Part shown: one piece after another, positions 17,267-29,025 of the stretch
Position numbering within the stretch: the first letter of the stretch is position 1
How the letters are laid out: each line of letters opens with the position of its first letter
DNA from: an uncultured Phycisphaerae bacterium
Lineage (GTDB): Bacteria > Planctomycetota > Phycisphaerae > UBA1845 > PWPN01
NCBI GenBank assembly: GCA_938005315.1
Contig: CALLOB010000090.1
Span: forward strand, 1 to 39,574
Direction of reading: 5' to 3'
Length of the DNA: 39,574 bases
Notes under the pieces: model-generated
What the model was told of the DNA's origin: nothing
What the model saw: the letters and a program-made list of their open reading frames with translations, nothing else
The model's database searches: none
Made by a program: the position numbers and the translations under genes

Positions 17267-19831
17267 ATGCGCGTCAAAGCGGTACGGTTGCCGGTGTGGG
17301 CGTTGTGGTGCGCGGCCGCCGCGACCTTCGGGCAGGTGCCGCGGGTGGATTACGTCCCGCTCTCGCAGGAGGCCCGTAAACTGGGGCGTCTGGAAAAATA
17401 CGGGCGGATCGCCCGCCGCACGGTGGAGCTGGAGCTCGGCGGGCTCAAGTTGATCGCCCGTGTGCCTGAGGCCGCCGAGGCCTATGACGCCGTGCCGATC
17501 GACCTGGAGCTTTCGGGGGACTGCGGCCCCGACCGGCGCGTCGCGGTCGAGGCGGTGGCCTTCGAAGACCCGGCCCGGCGGGCGGGCCGGCACCTCTACG
17601 ACCTGGCGGTGCCGGGGCCGATGGATCTGCGGATCGAGTACCTCGGCAGCGTCACCGGCGTGTTCGATCCCTCGCGGGTCTCGCGGCTGACGGCCGAGAG
17701 CCGCCACGAGGTCTTTCCGCCCTACGTGCTGGAGCCCTTCACCCGCTCGGGGACGGTCAAGCAGGGCAATTACACCTTCTTCAGGTTCCGCATCACCAAC
17801 GTCGGGGCCACGATTCTCGACGCCGAGGGCTTCGGCGGCTGGATGGGCATCCCGATCGCCCGCCTTCTGGACGCTGAAGGCAAGCCGGTCGGCGAGGCCC
17901 GGCCGATCAACCAGTTCGAACGCCACCTGGAGTACCTGTATCCGGGCGAGTCCTTCGAGCAGTGGGTCAGCTTCTGGCACCCGGCTCCCGATCCTCGCAT
18001 CTGCCGCACGCTGCCGCTGGGCCGCTGCGTCATCGAGTACCAGGCGGCCTACCGGTGGAACCGGGAGTTCGACTGGGCGGTCAACATGTGGTCGGGCCGA
18101 CCGTGGCACGTCCTGAAGGTACCGATCGTCGTGGCCGAGGAGGCCTCCCTGACGCCGCTGGAAGGGCTGGAAGAGTCGGCCGTCGATCCCGACCCCGACC
18201 CCATGCCGCGCCACATCCGCCGGCTGGAGGAATTCATGACCTCGCTGCGGATCTTCGAGGGCGACGAGGTCGCCGCCGGGCCGCGCGAGACGCTCTATCT
18301 GCAGGTGGCCCCCTGGACGCGGCATGTGGTGCTCAAGCTGATCGGCAACAGCGCCGGTCGGATCATCACCGCCGATGTGCCGCTGGAGGTCTCGCCGGCG
18401 GGCCTGGCGATCAGGCCCTGCCCCGACAATCCCTTTGTGGTCACGCGCGACGGCCGGACCGAACCGGCGTTCTGCACGCAGGTGATGCCCGCGATGCGGA
18501 GCAGCTCGCAGCTGGGCCCGTATCCCGAGCGGCACCTGCCCGAGCGGCTGCGGGAAATGCTCGACCTGGGCGTCAACGTCATCTGCACCACCGCCGGCGA
18601 CTGGCACCAGCCGCAGATCTACGGCGACAAGGCCTTCGTCGGCGACATCCAGGCCGAGACGTGGAAGTACTATTACGACGTGGTGGCGCCCGGGACCGGC
18701 GTGCCGGTGTTCGGCTGGGGGCTGTTTCCCTCCCGCACGGCCCACGTGCTGCACCTGGGGCGGCACTACTGGGGACGGCCGATCGACGTGCCGTTCGTGC
18801 AGATGCTGTACACCTACGCCGGCTCGCCGGATCTGGACGTCGCCCACCCGGACTTCCCCGAGCTGTACGCCGGGGCGATCCTGTTCAACCATCGCCGCTG
18901 GGGGCACCTGTGGTACCGCACGGCCGACGGCGAGGTGCCGATCGACGTCGAGGATTCCTGGGGCTGGCACCGCGACGACATCAACGTGCGCTACGTCCTG
19001 GGCGCCCACGCATTGGAGCGCTGGCGCCGCTGGCTGGCCGACAAGTACGGGTCGCTGGAACGCATCAACCGGGCCTGGGGGACCTCGTTCACCCGCTATG
19101 ACGAGATCGATCCGCAGAAGGACCAGGGCAACGAGGGCAGGCCCTTCGACATCGATCTGACGCACATCGCGCCGGTCTACAACAACCCCGCGCACCCCTT
19201 CCACGACTGGACCGCGGCCAACGAGGACTGGGACCTCTTCCGTACCGAGCTGCGCTGCGACATCTACGAGAAGATCCAGGAGTACGTCCGACGCGAGATC
19301 CCGCAGGCCTGCATCAACCTCCGCACGGAGGGCGCGATCGTGCCCGTGCCGGTGGACGCCGACGACCCCGATCCGCACATGCGGCACGTCCGCTACGCGC
19401 AGCGCCGGCAGGCGCTGATCGCCGAGGTTCTCGCCCGGCGCAAGGTCTTCCGCTACCACAGCGACTACACGACGATTCCCTACACCGAGACCGAATGGCG
19501 CACCCTCCTGCGCCGACTCTCCGCTCAGGGCATGCGGGGCAACTACCTGCCGCAGTTCTGTACCGCCCGCGACATGCTGGTGAACCCCCATTACGGCCGC
19601 GACTACCAGGTGAACTACAACCTCCCGCAGCCCGCCAGAGCCATGATGATGCACGTGCTCCAGGCGGCCTATCCGGTCTGGCGGGCCCAGTACGAGGAGG
19701 GGCACTGCCCCGGCGTCCTGTGGGAGGACTACATGTGCGACGGGTTCGTGACCGAGACGCAGAAGCGCGAGCTGGCGCTGTTCCGCCGGCATCTCAACGC
19801 CGCAGCCGGCGCGGAGACGTCTCGGAAATAG
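17267..19831 (+). CDS. secreted GH-A hydrolase, GH42-like
   Basis: The protein has 854 residues. I choose ATG 17267 because AGGAG lies five bases upstream and a signal peptide follows (residues about 6-22, FGQ). An N-terminal beta-rich part of about 420 residues precedes a probable TIM barrel. There, AHALERWRRWLADKYGSLER and NRAWGTSFTRYDEID near 590-615 resemble the motif in beta-galactosidases of family GH42, where the enzyme's own helix reads like LNxAWGTxFWS. A LWEDYMCDGF segment near 825 could carry a late acidic residue. I cannot assign catalytic Glu residues or a definite family. The gene ends only 10 bp from the convergent kinase gene. It is likely a polysaccharide- or oligosaccharide-degrading enzyme outside the cytoplasm. 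Confidence 0.78.
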   Translation: MRVKAVRLPVWALWCAAAATFGQVPRVDYVPLSQEARKLGRLEKYGRIARRTVELELGGLKLIARVPEAAEAYDAVPIDLELSGDCGPDRRVAVEAVAFEDPARRAGRHLYDLAVPGPMDLRIEYLGSVTGVFDPSRVSRLTAESRHEVFPPYVLEPFTRSGTVKQGNYTFFRFRITNVGATILDAEGFGGWMGIPIARLLDAEGKPVGEARPINQFERHLEYLYPGESFEQWVSFWHPAPDPRICRTLPLGRCVIEYQAAYRWNREFDWAVNMWSGRPWHVLKVPIVVAEEASLTPLEGLEESAVDPDPDPMPRHIRRLEEFMTSLRIFEGDEVAAGPRETLYLQVAPWTRHVVLKLIGNSAGRIITADVPLEVSPAGLAIRPCPDNPFVVTRDGRTEPAFCTQVMPAMRSSSQLGPYPERHLPERLREMLDLGVNVICTTAGDWHQPQIYGDKAFVGDIQAETWKYYYDVVAPGTGVPVFGWGLFPSRTAHVLHLGRHYWGRPIDVPFVQMLYTYAGSPDLDVAHPDFPELYAGAILFNHRRWGHLWYRTADGEVPIDVEDSWGWHRDDINVRYVLGAHALERWRRWLADKYGSLERINRAWGTSFTRYDEIDPQKDQGNEGRPFDIDLTHIAPVYNNPAHPFHDWTAANEDWDLFRTELRCDIYEKIQEYVRREIPQACINLRTEGAIVPVPVDADDPDPHMRHVRYAQRRQALIAEVLARRKVFRYHSDYTTIPYTETEWRTLLRRLSAQGMRGNYLPQFCTARDMLVNPHYGRDYQVNYNLPQPARAMMMHVLQAAYPVWRAQYEEGHCPGVLWEDYMCDGFVTETQKRELALFRRHLNAAAGAETSRK

Positions 19832-19841
19832 CCGCCGCGGC

Positions 19842-21311
19842 TCAGGGTTTCAGCGTCAGCGTGCCGAAGGCCGCCGCCCCGTCGGAGGATCCGCTGAAGA
19901 TCACCGGCCGGTGGCCGGTTTCGGAGGCGTAGCGGTCGGCGATCTCCTGCACCGCCCCGCCGGCGTCGCGGCGGCCCAGCACCGCGACCGTCCCGCCCGA
20001 GCCGCCGCCGGTGATCTTCGCCCCGTACAGCCCGCGGGCCGGCCCGGCCTGCCGGACCAGCTCCACCAGCCGGTCGGTGCCCGGGCAGCCCAGCCCGCAG
20101 GCCGAGTAGCTGGCGTGGCTCTGGTACATCAGCTCGCCCAGCAGCTCCAGGCGAACGGCATCCGCCATGTCGCCGGCCAGCAGGCGGCTGAAGGCCCGCA
20201 CACGGAAGTGCTCGTGCACCGGGTGCGCCGCCGGGGCCCGCACGGCGTAGCGCCGCTGCGGATCGATGCTCGTGACCTGGTCGGTGATGCCGCCCCAGCG
20301 ATCCAGGAACTCCCGGCCGGTGATCCACTCCGGCAGCGCGCCGGCGAACCGCGATTCCAGCAGGGAGGGGGCGACGTTCGCCAGAAAGCCGCCCCACAGG
20401 GGATCGTGGATTCGAACGCGTCCCTGGCCCGCCGGTTCGGTCCGCAGCCCCGCCGCCCCGGCCAGAATCCGGTAGCCCATGAACGCGCCGACCCGCACCG
20501 ACCCGTAATCCGCACCGGCCACCGAGTGGCGCACACCCGAGTCGATGCCCCACAGCCCGAGCGCGGCCGGAACTTCCAGATCGCCCAGCAGCTCGGCCGG
20601 CTGACACAGCAGGGCCAGCAGCCGGCCCGACCGGCCGCAGGCGGCCGTCATCTGGTCCATGACTCCGCACGGCGCGCCGACCACGAGGTTCTCGACCTTC
20701 TGGCACAGCAGAGCCACCTCCCGTCCGGGCAGGCTCTTGCCCCATGCGGCGAGAATCGCCTGCATGCCGGCCACCTCGATGGCCGCCGAGGAACTGACCC
20801 CCTTGCCCTCCGGAACGCCGGAGTCGATCAGGATCGACGCTCCGCGATCGAAGCTCAGGTTCTTCTCCCGCATCAGCACGAGGAAGGCCCCGGCCACATA
20901 GGCCGCCCAGGCCGTGCCCGGCTCGCGGCGGAACAGGTTCCGGGCGTCGTCGTAGGCGATCGGGCGTCCGCCGGGGGCCAGATCATCCAACGAGAAGTCG
21001 GCCACGGGCTGCCGCCCCGGCGCGCTTTCGCCGCGGGTGACGATGAGCAGCCGCCGGTCCGGTCGCCGTCGCACCGCGACCAGTGCCGCCTGTCGGATCG
21101 GCAGCTGCAGCACCAGCGAACCGGAGTAGTCCGCGATGCCGCCCATCACGTCCAGCCGGCCGGGAGCCCGGGCGACGGCGATCGGCTCGCCGGGCCTGAA
21201 CAATCCCGCCATCGGACCCTGCTCGGCAGCGACCGCCGCCAGGACCTCACGGACGAACCGTTCCACGTCCTCCAGGCCGCCGGTGCTTCCTCGGATGATG
21301 TGCTCGCTCAC
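19842..21311 (-). CDS. GHMP kinase, L-arabinokinase-like
   Basis: This 489-residue cytoplasmic sugar-1-kinase candidate has ARAPGRLDVMGGIADYSG (about 47-64), the substrate and start motif of galactokinase relatives. PEGKGVSSSAAIEVAG (near 165-180) is the ATP-binding loop, and GAKITGGGSGGTVAVL (near 430) is the third GHMP motif. These segments, together with CQKVENLVVGAPCGVMDQM and FWGIDSG-like WGIDSGVRHSVAGADY, recall the kinase domain of plant L-arabinokinase (ARA1) more than bacterial GalK; this is from memory. The plant N-terminal glycosyltransferase-like half is absent. I prefer the GTG start at 21311 because GGGAG lies five bases upstream; an in-frame ATG at 21323 has a weaker site. It is divergent from a phosphohexomutase, so the pair may feed nucleotide-sugar salvage. 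Confidence 0.8.
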   Translation of the reverse strand: MSEHIIRGSTGGLEDVERFVREVLAAVAAEQGPMAGLFRPGEPIAVARAPGRLDVMGGIADYSGSLVLQLPIRQAALVAVRRRPDRRLLIVTRGESAPGRQPVADFSLDDLAPGGRPIAYDDARNLFRREPGTAWAAYVAGAFLVLMREKNLSFDRGASILIDSGVPEGKGVSSSAAIEVAGMQAILAAWGKSLPGREVALLCQKVENLVVGAPCGVMDQMTAACGRSGRLLALLCQPAELLGDLEVPAALGLWGIDSGVRHSVAGADYGSVRVGAFMGYRILAGAAGLRTEPAGQGRVRIHDPLWGGFLANVAPSLLESRFAGALPEWITGREFLDRWGGITDQVTSIDPQRRYAVRAPAAHPVHEHFRVRAFSRLLAGDMADAVRLELLGELMYQSHASYSACGLGCPGTDRLVELVRQAGPARGLYGAKITGGGSGGTVAVLGRRDAGGAVQEIADRYASETGHRPVIFSGSSDGAAAFGTLTLKP

Positions 21312-21355
21312 GGTGGCTCCCATGCGGCACGATGCCCTCGCGTGCCTGCGGGAGG

Positions 21356-21385
21356 ATGATATCGCCTCCCGGGGCGGCATTGAAA
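21356..21385 (-). promoter_or_regulatory. possible promoter of the kinase gene
   Basis: On the minus strand TTTCAA (plus 21380-21385) and TATCAT (plus 21356-21361) are 18 bp apart. The same six bases serve as the -35 box of the divergent plus-strand promoter, so the two genes may share one regulatory region. Confidence 0.35.
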
Positions 21386-21407
21386 GCGCGCGACCGGGGG
21401 CTATCAT
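21380..21407 (+). promoter_or_regulatory. promoter of the phosphohexomutase gene
   Basis: TTGAAA (21380-21385) and TATCAT (21402-21407) are 16 bp apart, about 50 bp before the GTG start. The spacing and -10 match those of the promoter at 737-764. Confidence 0.5.
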
Positions 21408-21458
21408 GATATTTTCGCGGAGAGTCAAATCCGAGGTCACGCGACCGGGAGGCAGCAG

Positions 21459-22955
21459 GTGAGCGCGCAGGACCCGATCAAGGTCTATGATGCCCGCTGG
21501 GAGGAGCACGAGTTCGACGACGATCAGGTCCGCCGGCTGTTCGAGGCGGCCTTCGCCTATGGCCGGGAGCTGAACGCCGACACCGCGGTGCTGGCCCGCG
21601 ACGGCCGCCTGGCGGCCGGGCACGTGCTGGAACTGGCCGCCGAGGCCGCCGTGCGCATGGGCCTGCGGACGTATCTGTGCGCCGAACCGATCGGCACGCC
21701 GCACGGCTATTTCCTGACCCACCATGTCAGCCTGCAGCACCCGCGGACCATCGGCGCGATGATCACCGCTTCCCACAACCCGCGCCCGTACATCGGGGCG
21801 AAGTTCGTGATGCCCGGCATGCAGGCCGTGGGTCTGAACTGCGGTCCGATGGGCGGACTGGCGCGCGTGCGCGAGCACTATCATGCCGCCGAGCGGCCGG
21901 CCCCCGCGGCCGGCGGATGCCTGAAACTGATCGATCTGACGCGGGAGTTCATCGAGTTCTCCATCGGGCAGTCGGGCCTGTGTCCCGGCGAGCTGTCCGG
22001 GCTGAGGGTGGTCGTGGACGGCATGCACGGCTCGGCCGGACCGGAGATGGTGCTGGCCCTTCAGCAGGCCGGCGCTGAAGTCGAGCCGTTGCGGATCGTG
22101 CCCGACGGCCGCTTTCCGACCGGCTCGCCCAACCCCACCAGCCGCGGCAAGATGGACGCGGCCGTGCGGCTTGCGGCCGAGACCGGCTGCCGGGCGGTCG
22201 TCGGACTCGACGGCGACGGCGACCGGCTGGTGCTGGGCGACGGACGCGGCATTCTCAGCGCCGGCTTCGCGGCGGTAGCGGTGCTGGAGGCCTGCGGCCT
22301 GGGGCGGGCGGCGAAGCCGCGGCCGGTACTGTACGATCCGAAGGTCAGCCCGCCGGCCCTGGCCCAGTGGCGCCGCCTGAACGCCGTGCCGATTCTGTTC
22401 CGCAACGGCCATTCGCAGATCAAGGACTACATGCGACGGCTGGACGCCCTGGCGGCCGCGGAGGAGTCGGGCCACTACTACCACCGGATCACCCTGGGCG
22501 ACCTGACCGCCTGGTACGAGAATTCGATCCTCACCACGCTGCTGTTTGCGGCCTCGATCCGCCGGGACCCCGGCCTGATGGACCGGCTGTGGGCGCTCCA
22601 GAACCGGGTTCTGTCGACCGGCGAGTTCAACTGCCAGTTCGCCGACGACGATACCCGCGATCGGGCGCTGGCCGAGCTGATCCGACAGTTGAGCGCGCAA
22701 GGCGCCGGCACCGTCAGGGCCACTGACGACGGGATCGACCTGGAGGGAACGGTGGTCAGCCGGGGCGTGCGTCTGGCCGGCGACGAAGCCGTGCTGGAGC
22801 CCGGCTGGTACAGCGGTTACCTTCGGATCGCGACCAACGAGAAAGCCGTGGCCCGCTCGTACTTCTCGGCCGCCGACCCGGCGGTGCTGGAAGCCGTTCA
22901 GGAGCAGGTCCGCAGGACCTGGCTATCGAACTTCGGCGGACGGGTGGTCGAGTGA
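21459..22955 (+). CDS. alpha-D-phosphohexomutase family protein
   Basis: The protein has 498 residues. A GTG start lies six bases after GGGAGG. It has all three hallmarks of phosphoglucomutase/phosphomannomutase enzymes: the phospho-serine loop ITASHNP (Ser near residue 105), the magnesium loop GLDGDGDRLV (near 250), and the sugar-binding AAEESGHYYHR (near 340). The C-terminal phosphate-binding segment carries SGYLRIATNEKA near 450. These enzymes interconvert sugar 1- and 6-phosphates in the cytoplasm. The substrate is not predictable; the divergent arabinokinase-like gene makes a sugar-1-phosphate from that kinase a tempting partner. Length is slightly above the bacterial norm of about 450-470. 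Confidence 0.88.
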   Translation: MSAQDPIKVYDARWEEHEFDDDQVRRLFEAAFAYGRELNADTAVLARDGRLAAGHVLELAAEAAVRMGLRTYLCAEPIGTPHGYFLTHHVSLQHPRTIGAMITASHNPRPYIGAKFVMPGMQAVGLNCGPMGGLARVREHYHAAERPAPAAGGCLKLIDLTREFIEFSIGQSGLCPGELSGLRVVVDGMHGSAGPEMVLALQQAGAEVEPLRIVPDGRFPTGSPNPTSRGKMDAAVRLAAETGCRAVVGLDGDGDRLVLGDGRGILSAGFAAVAVLEACGLGRAAKPRPVLYDPKVSPPALAQWRRLNAVPILFRNGHSQIKDYMRRLDALAAAEESGHYYHRITLGDLTAWYENSILTTLLFAASIRRDPGLMDRLWALQNRVLSTGEFNCQFADDDTRDRALAELIRQLSAQGAGTVRATDDGIDLEGTVVSRGVRLAGDEAVLEPGWYSGYLRIATNEKAVARSYFSAADPAVLEAVQEQVRRTWLSNFGGRVVE

Positions 22956-23138
22956 CCGGGCGGGGACGGGCCGTCTACCCGGCCGGGCCCGGGGTTCGGG
23001 ATCCGGCGCGCCGTCGCTCGACATGCCCTCGGCCGGTCACGGCGGGATCGGGCCCGCTCCCATGACCTTCCGGCATCCGGCGGCCCCCGCGGGACGCGGT
23101 GATCGCGCCCCGTCCGCGGCTCTCGAAAGGCTCGTGCG

Positions 23139-25133
23139 ATGGTGAATCGCGCCTACTACCGCAACTGTATCGCCGGCTTCCTGGACGACTCGGACGACGC
23201 GATCGTCGGACGGCTCGTCGAGCAGGGCGCCGCCGCCGGTTCCTCGCTGGAATCCGCGCAGACCGACGCATGGCGCGAGCAGATCCGGATCCTCAGGCCC
23301 GCGCTGCAGCCGCATCGCGGGCGGGGATGGCTCTACTTCGAGTATGCGATCCCCCGGCTGGGCGGGCGCATCGACGTTCTGGCCCCGATCGGGCCGGTGC
23401 TGTTCGTGCTGGAGTTCAAGGTCGGGGAGAGGCAGTTCACCGCCTCCGCGAAAGACCAGGTCTACGATTACGCCCTGGACCTCAAGAACTTCCACGAAAC
23501 CAGTCACGAACTGCCGATCGCTCCCGTGCTCATCGCCACGCGAGCCGGTCCGACGACCCCGGCGATCGGCCGGACGCATCACGGCGACGAAGTCCTGCGT
23601 CCGATCTGCTGCGGAGCCCGCTCGCTCGGCGACGTGATCGCGTGCGTGCTCGCGGAGGTCCGCGGGCCGGCGATCGACGTTCGCGGCTGGGAGCAGGGCC
23701 GCTACCATCCGACGCCGACCATCGTGGAGGCCGCGACGGCCCTCTACAACGGCCACGGCGTGGCGGACATCACCCGACATGATGCCGGGGCCCGGAACCT
23801 GACCGATACCACGCGGGCGATCGAGGAGATCATCGACACCTCGCGGCGCGAGCGGGCCAGGTCCATCTGCTTCGTCACCGGCGTGCCGGGGGCCGGCAAG
23901 ACGCTGGTCGGACTGAACACCGCCACCCGGCACATCGACAGGAACGAGGAGCTCTACAGCGTCTTCCTGTCGGGCAACCAGCCGCTGGTCGCCACACTCC
24001 GCGAGGCGCTGGCCAGGGACAAGGTGGCCCGCGAACAGCGGCGGGGGCTCAGCACCACCAAGAGCAGCGCACTGAGCGAGGTGAAGATGTTCATCCAGAA
24101 CGTCCATCACTTCCGCGACGAGTGCCTCCGGGATCCGGACCGACCGCCCATCGAGCACATCGCGCTGTTCGACGAGGCCCAGAGAGCCTGGACGCTCGAG
24201 CGTACCCGGAACTTCATGCAGCAGCGCAAGAAACGGCCTGATTTCAGCCAATCCGAACCCGAATTTCTGATCTCCTGCCTCGATCGGCATCGGGACTGGG
24301 CGGTGATCGTGTGCTTGGTCGGCGGGGGGCAGGAAATCAACCTCGGCGAAGCCGGCATCAGCGAGTGGATCCATGCGCTGAACCGCAGCTTCCCGCAGTG
24401 GCGGATCCATCTGTCGTCGCGCCTGACCGACAGCGAATACGGCGCGGGACAGGTCCTCCGGCAGATCGCTTCGCGGCCGAACGTCTTCACCCGCGACGAG
24501 CTCCACCTGGCGGTCTCGCTTCGCTCATTCCGCGCCGAGAACGTGTCGCTTCTGGTCAAGCAGCTTCTCAATCTTGAGCCGGATGCCGCCCGCGAGACCC
24601 TGGGGCGGATCGCAGGGCGGTATCCGATCGTGATCACCCGGGATCTGAGCCGGGCCAAGGACTGGATCAGGGAGCAGGCCCGGGTGGCGGAGCGCTACGG
24701 GATGGTGGCTTCCTCCCAGGCGCAGCGCCTCAAGCCGCACGCAATCGATGTGCGGGCACCGGTCGATCCGCGCCTGTGGTTCCTCAACGGCAAGGACGAC
24801 GTGCGCTCATCCTACTACCTCGAGGATGCGGCCACGGAATTCCAGGTGCAGGGCCTCGAGCTCGACTGGACGTGTATCACATGGGACGGCGACTTCCGCC
24901 GCACGCCGGCGGGTTGGGCGCATTTCTCCTTTCGCGGAACCCGCTGGAACCGGATCCTCAACGCCAAGCGCCAGACCTATCTGAAGAACGCCTATCGCGT
25001 CCTGCTGACCCGCGCGCGACAGGGGATGGTCATCGTCGTGCCCGAAGGGGACGCCCGGGATCCGACGCGCAGCCCCGAGTTCTACGATCCCACGTTCGAG
25101 TACCTCCAGTCGATCGGCTTCCAGACGATCTGA
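23139..25133 (+). CDS. PD-(D/E)XK nuclease-like and DUF2075 helicase protein
   Basis: The protein has 664 residues, with a weak AAAGG upstream of the ATG. Residues about 75-97 read [10 protein letters not shown]...FVLEFKVGE, which fits the D...E-x-K core of a PD-(D/E)XK nuclease. An SF1-like helicase/ATPase of DUF2075 type follows: Walker A GVPGAGKT (about 248-255), Walker [11 protein letters not shown] (near 343), [15 protein letters not shown] (near 390), and the C-terminal motif [19 protein letters not shown] (near 613). DUF2075 proteins are often linked with restriction or phage defence, but no specific system is established here. It stands alone, with no methylase, toxin or integrase beside it and base composition like its neighbours. 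A DNA or RNA repair role is the alternative. Confidence 0.8.
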   Translation: MVNRAYYRNCIAGFLDDSDDAIVGRLVEQGAAAGSSLESAQTDAWREQIRILRPALQPHRGRGWLYFEYAIPRLGGRIDVLAPIGPVLFVLEFKVGERQFTASAKDQVYDYALDLKNFHETSHELPIAPVLIATRAGPTTPAIGRTHHGDEVLRPICCGARSLGDVIACVLAEVRGPAIDVRGWEQGRYHPTPTIVEAATALYNGHGVADITRHDAGARNLTDTTRAIEEIIDTSRRERARSICFVTGVPGAGKTLVGLNTATRHIDRNEELYSVFLSGNQPLVATLREALARDKVAREQRRGLSTTKSSALSEVKMFIQNVHHFRDECLRDPDRPPIEHIALFDEAQRAWTLERTRNFMQQRKKRPDFSQSEPEFLISCLDRHRDWAVIVCLVGGGQEINLGEAGISEWIHALNRSFPQWRIHLSSRLTDSEYGAGQVLRQIASRPNVFTRDELHLAVSLRSFRAENVSLLVKQLLNLEPDAARETLGRIAGRYPIVITRDLSRAKDWIREQARVAERYGMVASSQAQRLKPHAIDVRAPVDPRLWFLNGKDDVRSSYYLEDAATEFQVQGLELDWTCITWDGDFRRTPAGWAHFSFRGTRWNRILNAKRQTYLKNAYRVLLTRARQGMVIVVPEGDARDPTRSPEFYDPTFEYLQSIGFQTI

Positions 25134-25304
25134 TGCCCGCTTCCGCGAGCACCACCGCGGCGACAATGTTCTTGAGTCCGGGGGGCACGGCGTGGCGGCC
25201 GCCTCCGCGGTCGGCAGGCGTCTGTTGTCCGCGGAGACGGCATTCCCGACGCCGCACGGAGGCCGGGCATCCGAGACGGAGGCGCACGGGTCGCGCGGCG
25301 GCGG

Positions 25305-25703
25305 TCATTGGCTGGGGGTGGCCTGCACGACGCTGGTCTGCAGCAGCAGTTCGATGGCCTGGACAAACTCATCCAGCGCATCCAGGAAACTGTCGAGGAA
25401 GACCTCCAGGAACTCGTCCTTCAGACCGCGGTTGGCTTCCTCCGACGTCTGGCTGATCCTGGCGCCGCCGAATTCGAAGAAGGCCTTCTTGTTCCTGTCC
25501 ACGTGGTGAGTGATGCCCTTCTTGATCCGCTTGCCCGGTGCCCGGGCGGCCAGCGCCCCGCCTCGGACGTTGCCGCGGGGCATCGGGGCGTCGCCCAGGC
25601 TGCCACCCCCGGAGGAGACGGGCTCCTGGGCGGTTGCGCCCTCGGGAGCGGCCAGAGCAAGGAGCGTCGCCAGAAGCATGACGGGCAGGTTACGCCGGAT
25701 CAT
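25305..25703 (-). CDS. small exported protein of unknown function
   Basis: The protein has 132 residues. ATG 25703 is chosen because GAGGA lies eight bases upstream and a signal peptide follows (MIRRNLPVMLLATLLALAA, cleavage near TAQ, about residue 25). The mature part is Gly-rich at first (SSGGGSLGDAPMPRG), then basic (GKRIKKG), then has an acidic helical C-terminus with repeated Phe/Leu-Asp (FLEVFLDSFLDALDEF). I do not recognise a family. It lies downstream of gyrA on the same strand, with 240 bp between, and probably has its own promoter. Confidence 0.6.
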   Translation of the reverse strand: MIRRNLPVMLLATLLALAAPEGATAQEPVSSGGGSLGDAPMPRGNVRGGALAARAPGKRIKKGITHHVDRNKKAFFEFGGARISQTSEEANRGLKDEFLEVFLDSFLDALDEFVQAIELLLQTSVVQATPSQ

Positions 25704-25804
25704 GGTCGACCGTTCCTCCCATCGCCGGACCGCCCACGCCTGCGTTCGCGCCGCCGGCGAAGCGACGGTGGCCCGGCGCGGGCAGGGGATCACGGTGCGC
25801 GAAC

Positions 25805-25834
25805 ATCCTATTTTCGGCCACCCGCGGCCCGCAA
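25805..25834 (-). promoter_or_regulatory. possible promoter of the small exported protein
   Basis: On the minus strand TTGCGG (plus 25829-25834) and TAGGAT (plus 25805-25810) are 18 bp apart, about 100 bp upstream of the start. Match quality is modest. Confidence 0.3.
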
Positions 25835-25943
25835 GCCAATCGCAGTCGGGCAATCCCCTCCGGGCCGGGGCGGATCGACTCGCAAGACGCGCCCCAGCAT
25901 GGCCTGGGATGTCGGTATCGTCATTTACGACAAGTGCTTATAG

Positions 25944-28682
<2,739 letters not shown>

Positions 28683-28786
28683 GAGGTCTCCTCGGGGATC
28701 GGCCCGCCACCCCCGCCGGCGTGCCCGGCAAGGGCGTTTTCCGCCCGGATCCGGCCGGCCGGCGACCTTGGAGGGGCCAAGGCCGC

Positions 28787-28792
28787 ATTTTA
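28787..28792 (-). promoter_or_regulatory. possible gyrA -10 box
   Basis: The minus strand reads TGTAAAAT, an extended -10 whose TAAAAT occupies plus 28787-28792, about 105 bp upstream of the gyrA start. The -35 is not clear. A hairpin CCTTGG-AGGGG-CCAAGG (28766-28782) lies at the expected start point. Confidence 0.35.
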
Positions 28793-28927
28793 CAGCCGTC
28801 GCGGGCGGTCCGCCAGACGCGCCCGGCCGTCCGGACCGTCACCGGCGCAGCGGCTGCGACCGGGACGACCCCCCGGCGGTTCGTGACCCCGGCCGCTGTT
28901 TTCCGGCGGTTGCACGCCCGAAAAGGC

Positions 28928-28957
28928 TGGAATCCGGGGGTAAGAATCCGATACAAT
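28928..28957 (+). promoter_or_regulatory. promoter of the GH172 gene
   Basis: TGGAAT (28928-28933) and TACAAT (28952-28957) are 18 bp apart, about 70 bp upstream of the start at 29026. The rest of the 343-bp divergent region 28683-29025 holds no gene. Confidence 0.45.
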
Positions 28958-29025
28958 ACGGACGGCCGCAGGGGCCGCTCGGGTCGATTGACCCGGTTCA
29001 ATTCTCAAAGCAGAGGGGGGGCGGG

